Below are positions 1 to 8,302 of a stretch of 64,000 nucleotides of DNA, piece by piece. Position 1 is the stretch's first letter, and the number at the start of each line of letters is the position of its first letter. The notes beneath the pieces were generated by a model. The model had not been told where the DNA came from. It saw nothing but the letters and a program-made list of their open reading frames with translations, and made no database searches. A program made the position numbers and the translations under genes. The DNA is from Streptomyces sp. MUM 178J (lineage in GTDB: Bacteria > Actinomycetota > Actinomycetes > Streptomycetales > Streptomycetaceae): positions 21,306 through 85,305 of the forward strand of contig NZ_JADWYQ010000031.1 of NCBI RefSeq assembly GCF_022414575.1, read 5' to 3'.

Positions 1-72
1 CGACAGGCGGTTGCGCAAGAGAGAGGGCATGCCGGGAAGGTACGCGTGAACGCCCGTCGCGCACACCACACT

Positions 73-2640
73 TCAGTGCCGCCCAGATGAAGTCTTGATG
101 GCCGCACGGCGGCGAGGACATGTGCGTGCAGAACGCAGCAGTGCCGTGAGCGCCGGCGCGAGCAGCGCGCACGCCCCGACGGCCGCACCGGCGCCCAGTC
201 CCGGTGTGCGGAAGGTGCACTCGACGGAGGAGTCGCCGGGCCGCACGGGCACGGCGACCAGTCCCAGATACGCGTCGGCGGGCCGTCCCTCGCAGCTCCA
301 GCCGCCGATGCGCGGCAGGGCGAAGACGGCCGTCCCGGTGGTCCCCGCGGGAAGCTCGGCCCGCACCGTGCCGCCGGTGACCGAGACCGACATTGCGCCT
401 GTGCGCTTCAGTTCGCCGACTGCTTCCGCCAGCAGCCCGCGGTCCAGACAGCCGATGGCCTCGCGCGGCACCGTCCCTTCTTTCTCCGCCCGTAGCGTGA
501 CGGTCACCGGGCCCTTCACGGCGTCGCCCAGGCGCTGCATCGCCGCCCGCCGCTTGGGCAGCCCGCCGCGGAAGTCGACCGGGTCCGCAGTGCCCGCCAG
601 CTGGGCCGTACCGAAGAAGTCGGGTGCCCACAGATGGACTTCGCTGCCCGCCGGGCAGCGGGCGCTCAGCGTGTACGGGGCGCCGGGCGTCAGCCTGCGC
701 CCCGCGGGCGCCGCGCCGTCCGGGCCGAGCAGCGCCGTGCGGGGGAGCGTGTAGACGGTCGAGCCGAGCAGCGTCTGCTGGTTGCGGAACGCCGAGCGGC
801 CGTACGCGACCGGCGGCGCTCCGGGCTTCGGGGGCCGTACGGTCACCAGCGGCGGCGTCTCCTGCCGGGTGACGGTCACGGGCCGGTCGTCGGGCCGGTT
901 CCAGCCCTGGTGCGGGTCGCGCGGCACATGGACACGCGCGCCGACCGAGAAGATCGCGTCGGTGACCGGGTTGTCCGGGCCGTGCACGGCCCGGCCGTTC
1001 GACGTCCAGCCGCCGCCGAGCGCCGCGAGCGTGCGGGTCAGCACCTCGGGGGTGTGGCTCGAGTAGTAGGCCCCGCCCTGCCCGCCCACCAGCAGCGGAT
1101 CGTTGGCGGTGGTCCGCTCGGGGCCCGCCTCGGTGCGGTGGCGAGGCCAGCCGTCCGCGGCGGCCACGGCCTCCGCCTGGGTGCGCTGGCGGTCTCCCCA
1201 GGGCGCGTAGTCGTCCAGCCGGTTCAGCCGCTGCCGGTCGGCGTAAGCGGTGGTCGCCGCGGCCTGCCCGGCCTGTGCGCCTGCCAGGAGCAGCGCGGCG
1301 AGCACCGCGTACCGACGGCCGTGCCGCACCAGCGCGAGAGCGGCGGCGGCCGCGACCAGCCCGGCGGCGAGCAGCGGATAGGTCCACTCGGTGACCAGCT
1401 CGCTGAAGGAGGCCCCGGCCGCGATCACGGCCAGCACGGCGCAGCCGCCCAGCAGTGCACGGCGTGAGGGCCATGCGTGGGCGACGGCGGTCCAGGCGGC
1501 CGTCACCACCACCCCGGCCAGTATGAACGTCTGCCGATAGGGGCTGCCGTTGGGCGTGGCGAACGCATGCCACAGCAGATGCGTGGGCCCCCACTGGAGC
1601 GACAGCGCCACCACGGCCGTCAGCCCCGTCCAGACCCATCTCTCCCGCGTCGGCGCCGCGCGGTGAAAGGCCAGCGCGCACGCCAGCAGCAGCGTTCCCG
1701 TGCCCAGGAAGAGCGCCGGGGTGAAGAAGCTGTATGTCGCCGGAAGCATCCGGGCGAAGACATCGGGCCAGGCGGCCGGGGCGAAGGGGCGGTTCCAGCC
1801 CGGATAGGCGTAAGTCGTGCCCAGGTACACCGGGATCAGCACGGGGGCGGCCAGCGCGACGCCCAGCGCCGTGGTCCAGGCCGCACGCAGCAGCGCCCGC
1901 ACCGGCCCCTGCTCCGTCCGCTCCGTCGCCAGTCGGGCGGCCAGCACCAGCGCCGCCCCCAGGGTGGCCATGTACGCGGTGTAGAAGTTGGCCGCCCACA
2001 CCGCAGCGACCAGCAGCGTCGCGAGGACCGGCCGCTGCCGGGTGCGCGCCCATTCGCCGGCCAGGCACAGCAGCGGCAGTGCGACCAGGCCGTCCAGCCA
2101 CATCGGGTTGTACGACGCTTCCATGACCGACCAGCCGCACAGCCCGTACGAGGCGCCGAGCACCCCCGCTGCCCACCAGCGCCCCGAGGAGCGCATGGTC
2201 AGCAGAAGCAGAGCCATCGCCGCGGCCGCCGCCGCCATCTTCAGCACCGTCACGACATAAACGGCGAGGTCGATGTCCTGCCGTGGGAAGAGCCCCACGA
2301 GCAGGGCGAACGGGCTGGTCAGATAGGTGCCGAGGTCGGGCAGGAAGCTGGTGCCGTACCCGGACTGCCAGTTGATCAGCAGTCCGCCGTCCGCCCGCCC
2401 GTGCAGCAGGTCCCACAGCCTCGTGTGGAACGGCACGAACTGGTTTCCGAGGTCGTTGACGCTCCTGGTGTGCGGCCCGAACGGAAAGCTGCGGGCGACG
2501 GCGTCGCCCGCGCAGACGGCAGTCACAGTGATCAGGGCAGCGAGAGCAGCCGCGCGGGTGCGGGGGCCGGGGGGAGGCATACGACAAATATGCCGGCGCC
2601 GAACGGGTAATACCATGTCAAATCTCTTCAATTCACTCAC
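73..2640 (-). CDS. YfhO-family membrane glycosyltransferase (GT-C type)
   Basis: 855-residue polytopic membrane protein. The N-terminal part has the YfhO pattern: one membrane segment, then a loop with DLGNQ and NWQSGYGTS followed by TSPF, then about ten hydrophobic segments up to residue about 460. A large extracytoplasmic region follows (about 470-800), and a last membrane segment lies near residue 815. In Bacillus and Listeria, YfhO proteins transfer sugars from polyprenyl-phosphate carriers to wall polymers outside the membrane, with a CsbB-type transferase and a GtcA-type flippase; both partners are encoded divergently at 2703-4180. The GTG start at 2640 and an ATG at 2580 are both possible and neither has a good ribosome site. 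With the GTG start, codon 11 is TTA (2608-2610). Family assignment is firm; the substrate is unknown. Confidence 0.85.
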   Translation of the reverse strand: MSELKRFDMVLPVRRRHICRMPPPGPRTRAAALAALITVTAVCAGDAVARSFPFGPHTRSVNDLGNQFVPFHTRLWDLLHGRADGGLLINWQSGYGTSFLPDLGTYLTSPFALLVGLFPRQDIDLAVYVVTVLKMAAAAAAMALLLLTMRSSGRWWAAGVLGASYGLCGWSVMEASYNPMWLDGLVALPLLCLAGEWARTRQRPVLATLLVAAVWAANFYTAYMATLGAALVLAARLATERTEQGPVRALLRAAWTTALGVALAAPVLIPVYLGTTYAYPGWNRPFAPAAWPDVFARMLPATYSFFTPALFLGTGTLLLACALAFHRAAPTRERWVWTGLTAVVALSLQWGPTHLLWHAFATPNGSPYRQTFILAGVVVTAAWTAVAHAWPSRRALLGGCAVLAVIAAGASFSELVTEWTYPLLAAGLVAAAAALALVRHGRRYAVLAALLLAGAQAGQAAATTAYADRQRLNRLDDYAPWGDRQRTQAEAVAAADGWPRHRTEAGPERTTANDPLLVGGQGGAYYSSHTPEVLTRTLAALGGGWTSNGRAVHGPDNPVTDAIFSVGARVHVPRDPHQGWNRPDDRPVTVTRQETPPLVTVRPPKPGAPPVAYGRSAFRNQQTLLGSTVYTLPRTALLGPDGAAPAGRRLTPGAPYTLSARCPAGSEVHLWAPDFFGTAQLAGTADPVDFRGGLPKRRAAMQRLGDAVKGPVTVTLRAEKEGTVPREAIGCLDRGLLAEAVGELKRTGAMSVSVTGGTVRAELPAGTTGTAVFALPRIGGWSCEGRPADAYLGLVAVPVRPGDSSVECTFRTPGLGAGAAVGACALLAPALTALLRSARTCPRRRAAIKTSSGRH

Positions 2641-2702
2641 TGGTCACTTCAGAGACATGGGAATCACTGGTTCCTGACACGCGGACAGGTTTCTGTGCAG
2701 CA

Positions 2703-3686
2703 GTGCTGATCTCTGTAGTAGTGCCGTGCTACGAGGAAGAAGAGATCCTTGAGCGCTTCCATGACCGTGTCACGGCCGAAATGAAGCTTGTGGACCACGA
2801 GTTAGAACTCGTCTATGTCGACGACGGCAGCAAGGACCGGACGCTTCGGATTCTGAAGGACCTCGCGGCCGTCGACTCGCGTGTGCGGTACCTCTCCTTC
2901 AGCCGCAACTTCGGCAAGGAAGCCGCCATGCTGGCCGGCCTCCAGCACGCCGCGGGCGACGCCGTCGTCATCATGGACGCCGACCTCCAGCATCCGCCGG
3001 AACTGATCCGCAGGATGGCCGAGCAACATGCGCTGGGCTACGACCAGGTCATCGCCCGCCGCACCCGCAAGGGCGACCGGGTGGGCCGCACCCTCGCCGC
3101 CCGGGCGTACTACTGGCTGATCAACCGAATGGTCGATGTGGAACTCGTCGACGGGGTCGGCGACTTCCGGCTGCTGTCGCGCCGCACGGTCGACGCGATC
3201 CTCCAGCTGACCGAGTACAACCGCTTCTCCAAGGGCCTGTTCGCCTGGGTCGGGTTCCGTACGACAACGTTCTCCTATGAGAACGCGGTACGCGAGCAGG
3301 GACGCTCCGCCTGGACCTTCGGCAAACTCCTCAACTACGGGCTCGACGGGCTGCTCTCCTTCAACGACAAACCGCTGCGCGCCGCGCTCTACCTGGGCAT
3401 GGCGCTGCTGTCCGTCGCCTCCTGCTACGCCGCCTGGATCGTCGGCGTCGCCCTGGCGCGGGGCGTGGACACCCCCGGCTATGTCACGCTGCTGACGGCC
3501 CTGACCGCACTGGCCGGGGTGCAGATGGTGATGCTCGCCGTCGTCGGCGAATACGTCGGCCGTATCTACTATGAGGTGAAACGCCGTCCGCACTTCCTGG
3601 TGAAGGCCGCCAACACGGGCCTTTCCAGAAGGCAGCCGCCGAACCCGCCCCACCCGCAGAAGTCCCAGGAGCTCGTAAGCCGATGA
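2703..3686 (+). CDS. Polyprenyl-phosphate glycosyltransferase, GT2 (CsbB/GtrB/DPM1-like)
   Basis: 327 residues. A GT-A fold occupies roughly residues 1-215, with VVPCYEEEE at the start, DDGSKDRT near 40 and the metal-binding DADLQHPPEL near 92. Two membrane helices follow (about 226-250 and 262-285). This is the CsbB/GtrB layout: a cytosolic enzyme anchored in the membrane that loads a sugar from a nucleotide donor onto polyprenyl phosphate. The start is GTG. Codon 34 is TTA (2802-2804), so translation should need the bldA tRNA encoded at 23.9 kb. The stop overlaps the ATG of the GtrA gene by 4 bases, so the two are translationally coupled. The divergent YfhO-like gene completes the three-part system. 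Confidence 0.9.
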   Translation: MLISVVVPCYEEEEILERFHDRVTAEMKLVDHELELVYVDDGSKDRTLRILKDLAAVDSRVRYLSFSRNFGKEAAMLAGLQHAAGDAVVIMDADLQHPPELIRRMAEQHALGYDQVIARRTRKGDRVGRTLAARAYYWLINRMVDVELVDGVGDFRLLSRRTVDAILQLTEYNRFSKGLFAWVGFRTTTFSYENAVREQGRSAWTFGKLLNYGLDGLLSFNDKPLRAALYLGMALLSVASCYAAWIVGVALARGVDTPGYVTLLTALTALAGVQMVMLAVVGEYVGRIYYEVKRRPHFLVKAANTGLSRRQPPNPPHPQKSQELVSR

Positions 3687-4180
3687 CGGTCCAGGCCCAG
3701 CTGGTCCGGTTCGCCCTGGTGGGCGTGGTGAACACCGGGACCTACTACGGCTGCTATCTGGCGCTGCTCACCGTCCTGCCGTACATAGCCGCGCACATCG
3801 CCGCCTTCGTGCTGAGCATGGTGGGGTCGTTCTTCCTGACGTCGTACGTCACCTACCGCACCAGGCCGACCTGGCGGAAGTTCCTGCTCTTCCCCCTCAC
3901 CAACCTGGCGAACTTCACCGTGACCACGGCAGGCGTCTATCTCCTGGTGGACGTCCTGCAGTTCGGCAGCCGGTACGCTCCCCTGCTCGCGGCCGCCGCC
4001 GCCATCCCGGTGACCTTCGTCGTCTCCCGCACGATCATGCTGCGGCCCGACGGGGGCGACCGGCCCGACAGCTCAGCCGAGGACCTCACCGCAGCTTCCG
4101 GACGACCTTCCGCACCGCCGGATGGCGCCGCAGCGCGGCCGCTCGCACCGGCCGCCCGCCCGGCAGACCCAGACTGGTGA
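3683..4180 (+). CDS. GtrA/GtcA-family membrane protein (putative lipid-linked sugar flippase)
   Basis: 165 residues with four membrane helices (about 8-30, 34-56, 72-95, 101-118), the GtrA family fold. The usual motifs are visible: RFALVGVVNTG at the N terminus and a YRTRPTW loop. Family members are thought to flip polyprenyl-phosphate sugars made by the adjacent GT2. Its ATG lies inside the stop of the upstream gene (ATGA). The C-terminal 40 residues are Pro/Ala/Asp-rich and probably disordered. The last 95 bases (4086-4180) overlap the 3' end of the opposite-strand polysialyltransferase-family gene, so the two genes converge with overlapping coding regions. Confidence 0.88.
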   Translation: MTVQAQLVRFALVGVVNTGTYYGCYLALLTVLPYIAAHIAAFVLSMVGSFFLTSYVTYRTRPTWRKFLLFPLTNLANFTVTTAGVYLLVDVLQFGSRYAPLLAAAAAIPVTFVVSRTIMLRPDGGDRPDSSAEDLTAASGRPSAPPDGAAARPLAPAARPADPDW

Positions 4181-5411
4181 GCCGACGCCGCTTGAAATAG
4201 CGGGTCAGCTCGGCGTCCGGCAGCGTCCGCAGCAGCTCCGCCGTCTGTTCCCGCAGCTCCGGGTAGGCCGTCGCCTGCATACAGAACCCGACGGCCCGCA
4301 CCAGCGGATCGACCTCGCCGGCAGCTGCCAGATCGACGGGCTTCCCTGCCCGCTCGTCCCCCTCCAGCGCGGGCAGCAGCGCGTCCACCACGGTCAGCGG
4401 GACGCGATTGCTGTTCTGATATGGAGTGATGCGGTCCAGCAGCAGGCCCGTGCCGACCCGCGCGGCGGGGATCCCGTAGAGCGCGGCGGCCGTCATCATC
4501 GCCGTGGAGAAGCAGCCCACCACCAGTTCCGGCCGGGCCCTCTCGTACAGTGTCTCGGCGAGCACGGGTGTACGCAGCACGTCAAGGCTCACCCCAAGCT
4601 CCCGGGCGGTCGCCTGAAGCGCCAGGGTGGAGTCGGCCGGGGCGCTCGGGTGGGGCTTGAAGGTGATCGTGCGGTGGCCGAGCGCTGCGGCGCCGCGCAG
4701 CATCCGCAGATGCAGCTCGTCCTCCTCGTCCCGGCTGATCAGCTCCAGCGCCGACAGGTACTGGCCGAGCAGCAGCGCCGTCCCCGCGGGGAGCCCTCCG
4801 CCGTCGGCCTCGTCGGCCGCGTCGCTGACCTCCCGCAGTACCGCGAGGAACTCGGCGCCGGGCACGGCGACCGGCTCCACTCCGTACTCCGACAGAAGCA
4901 TCGGACGCAGTCCGGGCACCAGGTCCAGATGGAGCAGCCGGCGGATCCGGCTGCTCATCGGCAGTGGGATCCGGTTCCGGGTCGGCCCGTAACTCATCAG
5001 GCCGTCCGCGTACACATGGACCGGGCTGTTCGCGAAGATCGCGGCGATCGCCCTTGACGGGTTGGCCTGGATGGATTCGCAGGCGACCTCCACTGGCTCA
5101 TCGCCCAGCCTCCAGGCGAGCCGGAGGCTCTTCTCCCAGAGCGGAACGTCCTGGGGCCGGGGCGACCAGCCGGCCGGATGGTGCGGGCGGATCGTTTCGT
5201 TCCAGGAACGTACCTCATCGAACTCCGGGCGCAGCGCCTCGAAGCCGGGCATGAGGTCCAGCGGAGTCCCGATCTCGGGGACGGCCGAGGTGTCGCTGAC
5301 CACCAGAATCCGGCGGTGGTCTGCGCGCCGCCCGAAGAGCCCGGAGCGGAGCGCCGCGGCGACGGTGGCCGCCGCGTACTGGGTGGCAGCGCAGAACATC
5401 TGAACGGTCAT
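4086..5411 (-). CDS. Polysialyltransferase-family (POST-like) glycosyltransferase
   Basis: 441 residues. The protein resembles the alpha-2,8-polysialyltransferase family often annotated in Streptomyces: an N-terminal MFCAATQYAAATVAAAL start, a long middle region, the KPHPSAP motif near residue 250 (the HP motif of GT-B sialyltransferases) and a downstream GCFSTAMMTAA segment carrying the Ser of the S motif. Such proteins probably add acidic sugars (sialic acid, Kdn or similar) to surface glycans. That is inference here, because no sugar-donor synthesis genes are in the window. The start overlaps the stop of the upstream GT2 gene by 4 bases, so they form a two-gene operon. The 3' end overlaps the convergent gtrA-like gene by 95 bases. 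Confidence 0.8.
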   Translation of the reverse strand: MTVQMFCAATQYAAATVAAALRSGLFGRRADHRRILVVSDTSAVPEIGTPLDLMPGFEALRPEFDEVRSWNETIRPHHPAGWSPRPQDVPLWEKSLRLAWRLGDEPVEVACESIQANPSRAIAAIFANSPVHVYADGLMSYGPTRNRIPLPMSSRIRRLLHLDLVPGLRPMLLSEYGVEPVAVPGAEFLAVLREVSDAADEADGGGLPAGTALLLGQYLSALELISRDEEDELHLRMLRGAAALGHRTITFKPHPSAPADSTLALQATARELGVSLDVLRTPVLAETLYERARPELVVGCFSTAMMTAAALYGIPAARVGTGLLLDRITPYQNSNRVPLTVVDALLPALEGDERAGKPVDLAAAGEVDPLVRAVGFCMQATAYPELREQTAELLRTLPDAELTRYFKRRRLTSLGLPGGRPVRAAALRRHPAVRKVVRKLR

Positions 5412-6358
5412 GAGGAAACCCTTCGCAAGATGGTGCGCCGTGCGTCGTCCAGGCCGACCAGAGCCTGCTCCAGATCCTCGGCGGGGAAGGCGCGCAGCGC
5501 CTCGCGGGCCATCCTGCGCAACTCACGCTCCACGGGCCGCTCGAACCGCCGACGGCTCCTGAGCTGATGAGCGATGACGACCGCGTAGGTGCGGATCGCC
5601 TTGGGCCGCAGTCGCACGGCCTCGGGGTCATGGGCGAGCTCGCTCATCACCTGGTCGAAGGCGCGGAAGAAGTCGAGCTGCCGTACGTCCCCGACCTGCG
5701 TGAGCGAGGTGGCGACGCCCCGCCGGTAGCGGACCCCGTGCAGCGGGGTCACTGCATAGGACGCGGCCCGGCGGTGCAGCTGCCAGATCCACGGCCGGTC
5801 CTCGGCGGTGCGCAGCCCGTCCGGGAAGCGCAGCAGCCCCTTCTCCAGCAGGCGCGTGTCATAGATCCCGGCCCAGGCGTACGGATAGTCGACCATCGTC
5901 GACTCGGCGACCGGCAGGATCCCGGTGCGGGGGTCGAGCACCTCGTCGCGGCGGCCCTCCGGCGCGCGCTTGAGGACCCGGTCTGTGCCGGTCACCTCCA
6001 CATGGTCGGTGCGCACGAAGTCCACACCGAGCCGCTCGATTGCCTCGACCAACCCCGCCAGATGGCCGGGTGCCAGCCAGTCGTCCCCGTCGAGGAAGGT
6101 GAGATAGCGCCCCCGGGCCCGGTCGATCCCGGTGTTGCGCGCCGAGGCGAGACCGCGGTTCTGCTCATGCCGGAGGAGCGTGCTGTGTGGCAGCTTCGCC
6201 GTGAGAGCCGTGAGGGCCTCGGAAGTGCGGTCCCTTGAACAGTCCTCGACAAAGATGAACTCGAAGTCCTCCCGAGCGTTGTTCACCAGACTCCGAACGG
6301 TGTCGGATACGTACGCCTCGATGTTGTAGCAGGGGACGATGACGGAGAGCGTGGTCAC
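5408..6358 (-). CDS. Glycosyltransferase family 2
   Basis: 316-residue soluble GT-A enzyme. SVIVPCYNIEAYV opens the nucleotide-binding domain, VEDCSRDRT lies near residue 38, NRGLASARNTG follows, and FLDGDDWL near residue 90 is the DxD metal site. No membrane helix is visible, so it probably acts at the cytoplasmic face, adding a sugar to a surface polymer. It is the first gene of a minus-strand pair; its TGA overlaps the ATG of the polysialyltransferase-family gene. The acceptor and donor cannot be told from sequence. Confidence 0.88.
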   Translation of the reverse strand: MTTLSVIVPCYNIEAYVSDTVRSLVNNAREDFEFIFVEDCSRDRTSEALTALTAKLPHSTLLRHEQNRGLASARNTGIDRARGRYLTFLDGDDWLAPGHLAGLVEAIERLGVDFVRTDHVEVTGTDRVLKRAPEGRRDEVLDPRTGILPVAESTMVDYPYAWAGIYDTRLLEKGLLRFPDGLRTAEDRPWIWQLHRRAASYAVTPLHGVRYRRGVATSLTQVGDVRQLDFFRAFDQVMSELAHDPEAVRLRPKAIRTYAVVIAHQLRSRRRFERPVERELRRMAREALRAFPAEDLEQALVGLDDARRTILRRVSS

Positions 6359-6559
6359 CGGGCGACCTTAGGGCGGACTTCCGGTCGGGCCGCTGACATC
6401 GCCGTGAGCGCCGGGTGAACGCGCGGTGAGGGTCGGGTCGGGCACATCCGAACCGGTGGCCGAATCGTTGGACGAATCAGTGGCCCACACCACTGAGACT
6501 GCCTACCATCGATCACCGCAAGGTTGTGCACCGTCGCACAAGCTCTTCGGGAGGCCCCT

Positions 6560-7210
6560 TTGCACCGCCGTCGTCGCACCGCGCTCTCCGTCTCCGCTGC
6601 GCTTCTCGTCGCTGTTCCCCTGCTCGCCGCCTGCGGCAGTGAGGCGCACCCGGGCGCGGCCGCCGTCGTCGGAGACGAACGGATCCCGGTGTCCGCCGTA
6701 CAAGCGCAGGTGGCGGAGGTGCGCACCGCACAGGAGCGCTCCCCCCAGGCCGCGCAGCTGATCAAGGACACCGGCCGCCTCACCCGTGCCAAGCTGTACG
6801 ACCTGATCGTCGACCGGGTGGTGCGGCGCGCCGCCGACGACGCAGGGGTGGAGGTCACCCGCAAGGAGGTCCAGGAGGCGCGGTCCGTCCTGGAGGGGCA
6901 GGCCGGCGGGGCCGATCAGCTCGCCGCCATGTATCTGCAGCAGCGCGGCGTCGCCCCCGGTCAGATCGACGACGTGGTGCGCCGCGACGTCACGGTCAAC
7001 AAGCTGGCCGCCGCCATCGGCGCGACCAACACCCCCGAGGGCCAGCAGAAGCTCAACGAGGCCTTCACGGCCGCGGCCGAATCGCTCGACATCGACGTCA
7101 ATCCGCGCTTCGGCGCGTGGAGCGACCGGAAGCTGGAGCTCGGCGACTACAAAGCCGACTGGATCACGCAGGTCAGCAGCGAGCCGGGGGCGGCGGCCGC
7201 CGGGGCGTGA
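6560..7210 (+). CDS. SurA N-terminal domain lipoprotein
   Basis: 216 residues from a TTG start at 6560, chosen because GGGAGG lies just upstream and translation then begins with HRRRRTALS, a typical signal-peptide n-region. The signal peptide ends in the lipobox LLAAC, so the mature protein should be a membrane-anchored lipoprotein. The rest resembles the SurA_N domain of periplasmic chaperones (VVGDERIPVSAVQAQV, then helical segments). No peptidyl-prolyl isomerase domain can be seen. It lies just upstream of mazG, separated by a short hairpin-rich gap (7211-7282). It may help fold exported proteins, but that is inferred from the family only. Confidence 0.85.
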   Translation: MHRRRRTALSVSAALLVAVPLLAACGSEAHPGAAAVVGDERIPVSAVQAQVAEVRTAQERSPQAAQLIKDTGRLTRAKLYDLIVDRVVRRAADDAGVEVTRKEVQEARSVLEGQAGGADQLAAMYLQQRGVAPGQIDDVVRRDVTVNKLAAAIGATNTPEGQQKLNEAFTAAAESLDIDVNPRFGAWSDRKLELGDYKADWITQVSSEPGAAAAGA

Positions 7211-7221
7211 GCACCGGGCCT

Positions 7222-7259
7222 GGGGCCGGGCTTGAGCGGCGGGCCTGAGCGCCCGGCCC
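7222..7259. terminator. Possible intrinsic terminator after the SurA-like gene
   Basis: An inverted repeat with about nine G/C pairs (GGGCCGGGC near 7223 against GCCCGGCCC near 7251) lies in the 72-base gap before mazG. There is no T-run, as is common for Streptomyces terminators. Confidence 0.4.
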
Positions 7260-7282
7260 GGGGGGCGCGGTAGGTTCGACGG

Positions 7283-8302
7283 GTGACCGCTGAAACACCC
7301 GCCGACGCCGCAGACGAGACACCCGCCGACGCCGCCGGCGCCGAACGGACAGGGCGTGTCGTCCTGCTCACCGCCAGCCACCGGGTCGCCCCAGGACTGC
7401 TGTCCTGGCCCGCCTGGCAGACCCTGCACGCCGCCGACCGGGTGCTCTGCGCCGACGACCGCCATCCGCAGCTGCCGTATCTGCGTGAGGCGGGGGTGCG
7501 TGTGGAGATCGCCGGCCCCTCGGCGCAGGAACTGGTCGACGCGTGCGCGGGCGGGCGGACCGTCGTCGTCCTCGCCTCCGGCGAGGGCGACCGGACCCTC
7601 ACGGACGGGCTGGCCCGGATGGCGGGCTCCGGGCGCGTGGCGATGCCGGATCTGGAGCTGCTGCCCGGCTCCTACGACCTCCCCGGTGCGCGGCTGCTGG
7701 ACCTGGTGCAGGTCATGGACCGCATCCGCCGCGAGTGCCCCTGGTCCTCCCAGCAGACCCACGAGGGCCTGGCCAAGTACGCCATCGAGGAGGCGTACGA
7801 ACTCGTCGAGGCCATCGAGGACGGCGACCGCGACGAGCTGCGCGAGGAACTCGGAGACGTACTCCTCCAGGTCGTCTTCCACGCCCGGATCGCCGAGGAG
7901 TGCGAAGACCCCGACGAGGCGTTCTCCGTGGACGACGTCGCGGGGACGCTCGTCGAGAAGCTGATCCACCGCCACCCCCATGTCTTCGGCGGGGAGAGCG
8001 CGACGACGCCGGAGGAGGTCAAGCAGCACTGGCTGCGCACCAAGGCCGCCGAGAAGCAGCGTGTCTCGGTGACCGAGGGCGTGCCGCTCGGACAGCCGGG
8101 GCTGGCGCTCGCCGCCAAGCTGGCCGCACGGGTGCGGAACGCCGGGCTCGACGTGGACTTGCCGGAGGGCGAAGGCGTGGGGTACGAGCTGCTGCGCCTC
8201 GCTGTGCGCGCCGAGGCCGAGGGCGTCGACCCCGAGGCCGCGCTGCGCGCCGCGGGGCGGGCGTTCCGGGACGCGATCCTCGCCGCGGAGGCGATGGCGT
8301 GA
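7283..8302 (+). CDS. mazG: Nucleoside triphosphate pyrophosphohydrolase MazG
   Basis: 339 residues from a GTG start. The C-terminal two thirds is a MazG domain: the segment from DRIRRECPWSSQQTH through KYAIEEAYELVEAI and REELGDVLLQVVFHARI carries the Glu/Asp-rich ExxE...ExxD metal site that hydrolyses NTPs to NMP and pyrophosphate. The N-terminal 130 residues look like a reduced tetrapyrrole-methylase-type domain (VVLLTASHRVAPG, VVVLASGEGDRT), as in other actinobacterial MazG proteins. Its role is probably house-cleaning of abnormal nucleotides or adjustment of (p)ppGpp levels. Its TGA overlaps the GTG of the P450 gene, giving translational coupling. Confidence 0.92.
   Translation: MTAETPADAADETPADAAGAERTGRVVLLTASHRVAPGLLSWPAWQTLHAADRVLCADDRHPQLPYLREAGVRVEIAGPSAQELVDACAGGRTVVVLASGEGDRTLTDGLARMAGSGRVAMPDLELLPGSYDLPGARLLDLVQVMDRIRRECPWSSQQTHEGLAKYAIEEAYELVEAIEDGDRDELREELGDVLLQVVFHARIAEECEDPDEAFSVDDVAGTLVEKLIHRHPHVFGGESATTPEEVKQHWLRTKAAEKQRVSVTEGVPLGQPGLALAAKLAARVRNAGLDVDLPEGEGVGYELLRLAVRAEAEGVDPEAALRAAGRAFRDAILAAEAMA

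Noticed and set aside
7543..8298. The open frame of the P450 gene extends 252 codons upstream through mazG
   Set aside because: It is a high-G+C shadow of mazG; translation there is Arg/Gly/Ala-rich noise and the GTG coupled to the mazG stop is a natural start.
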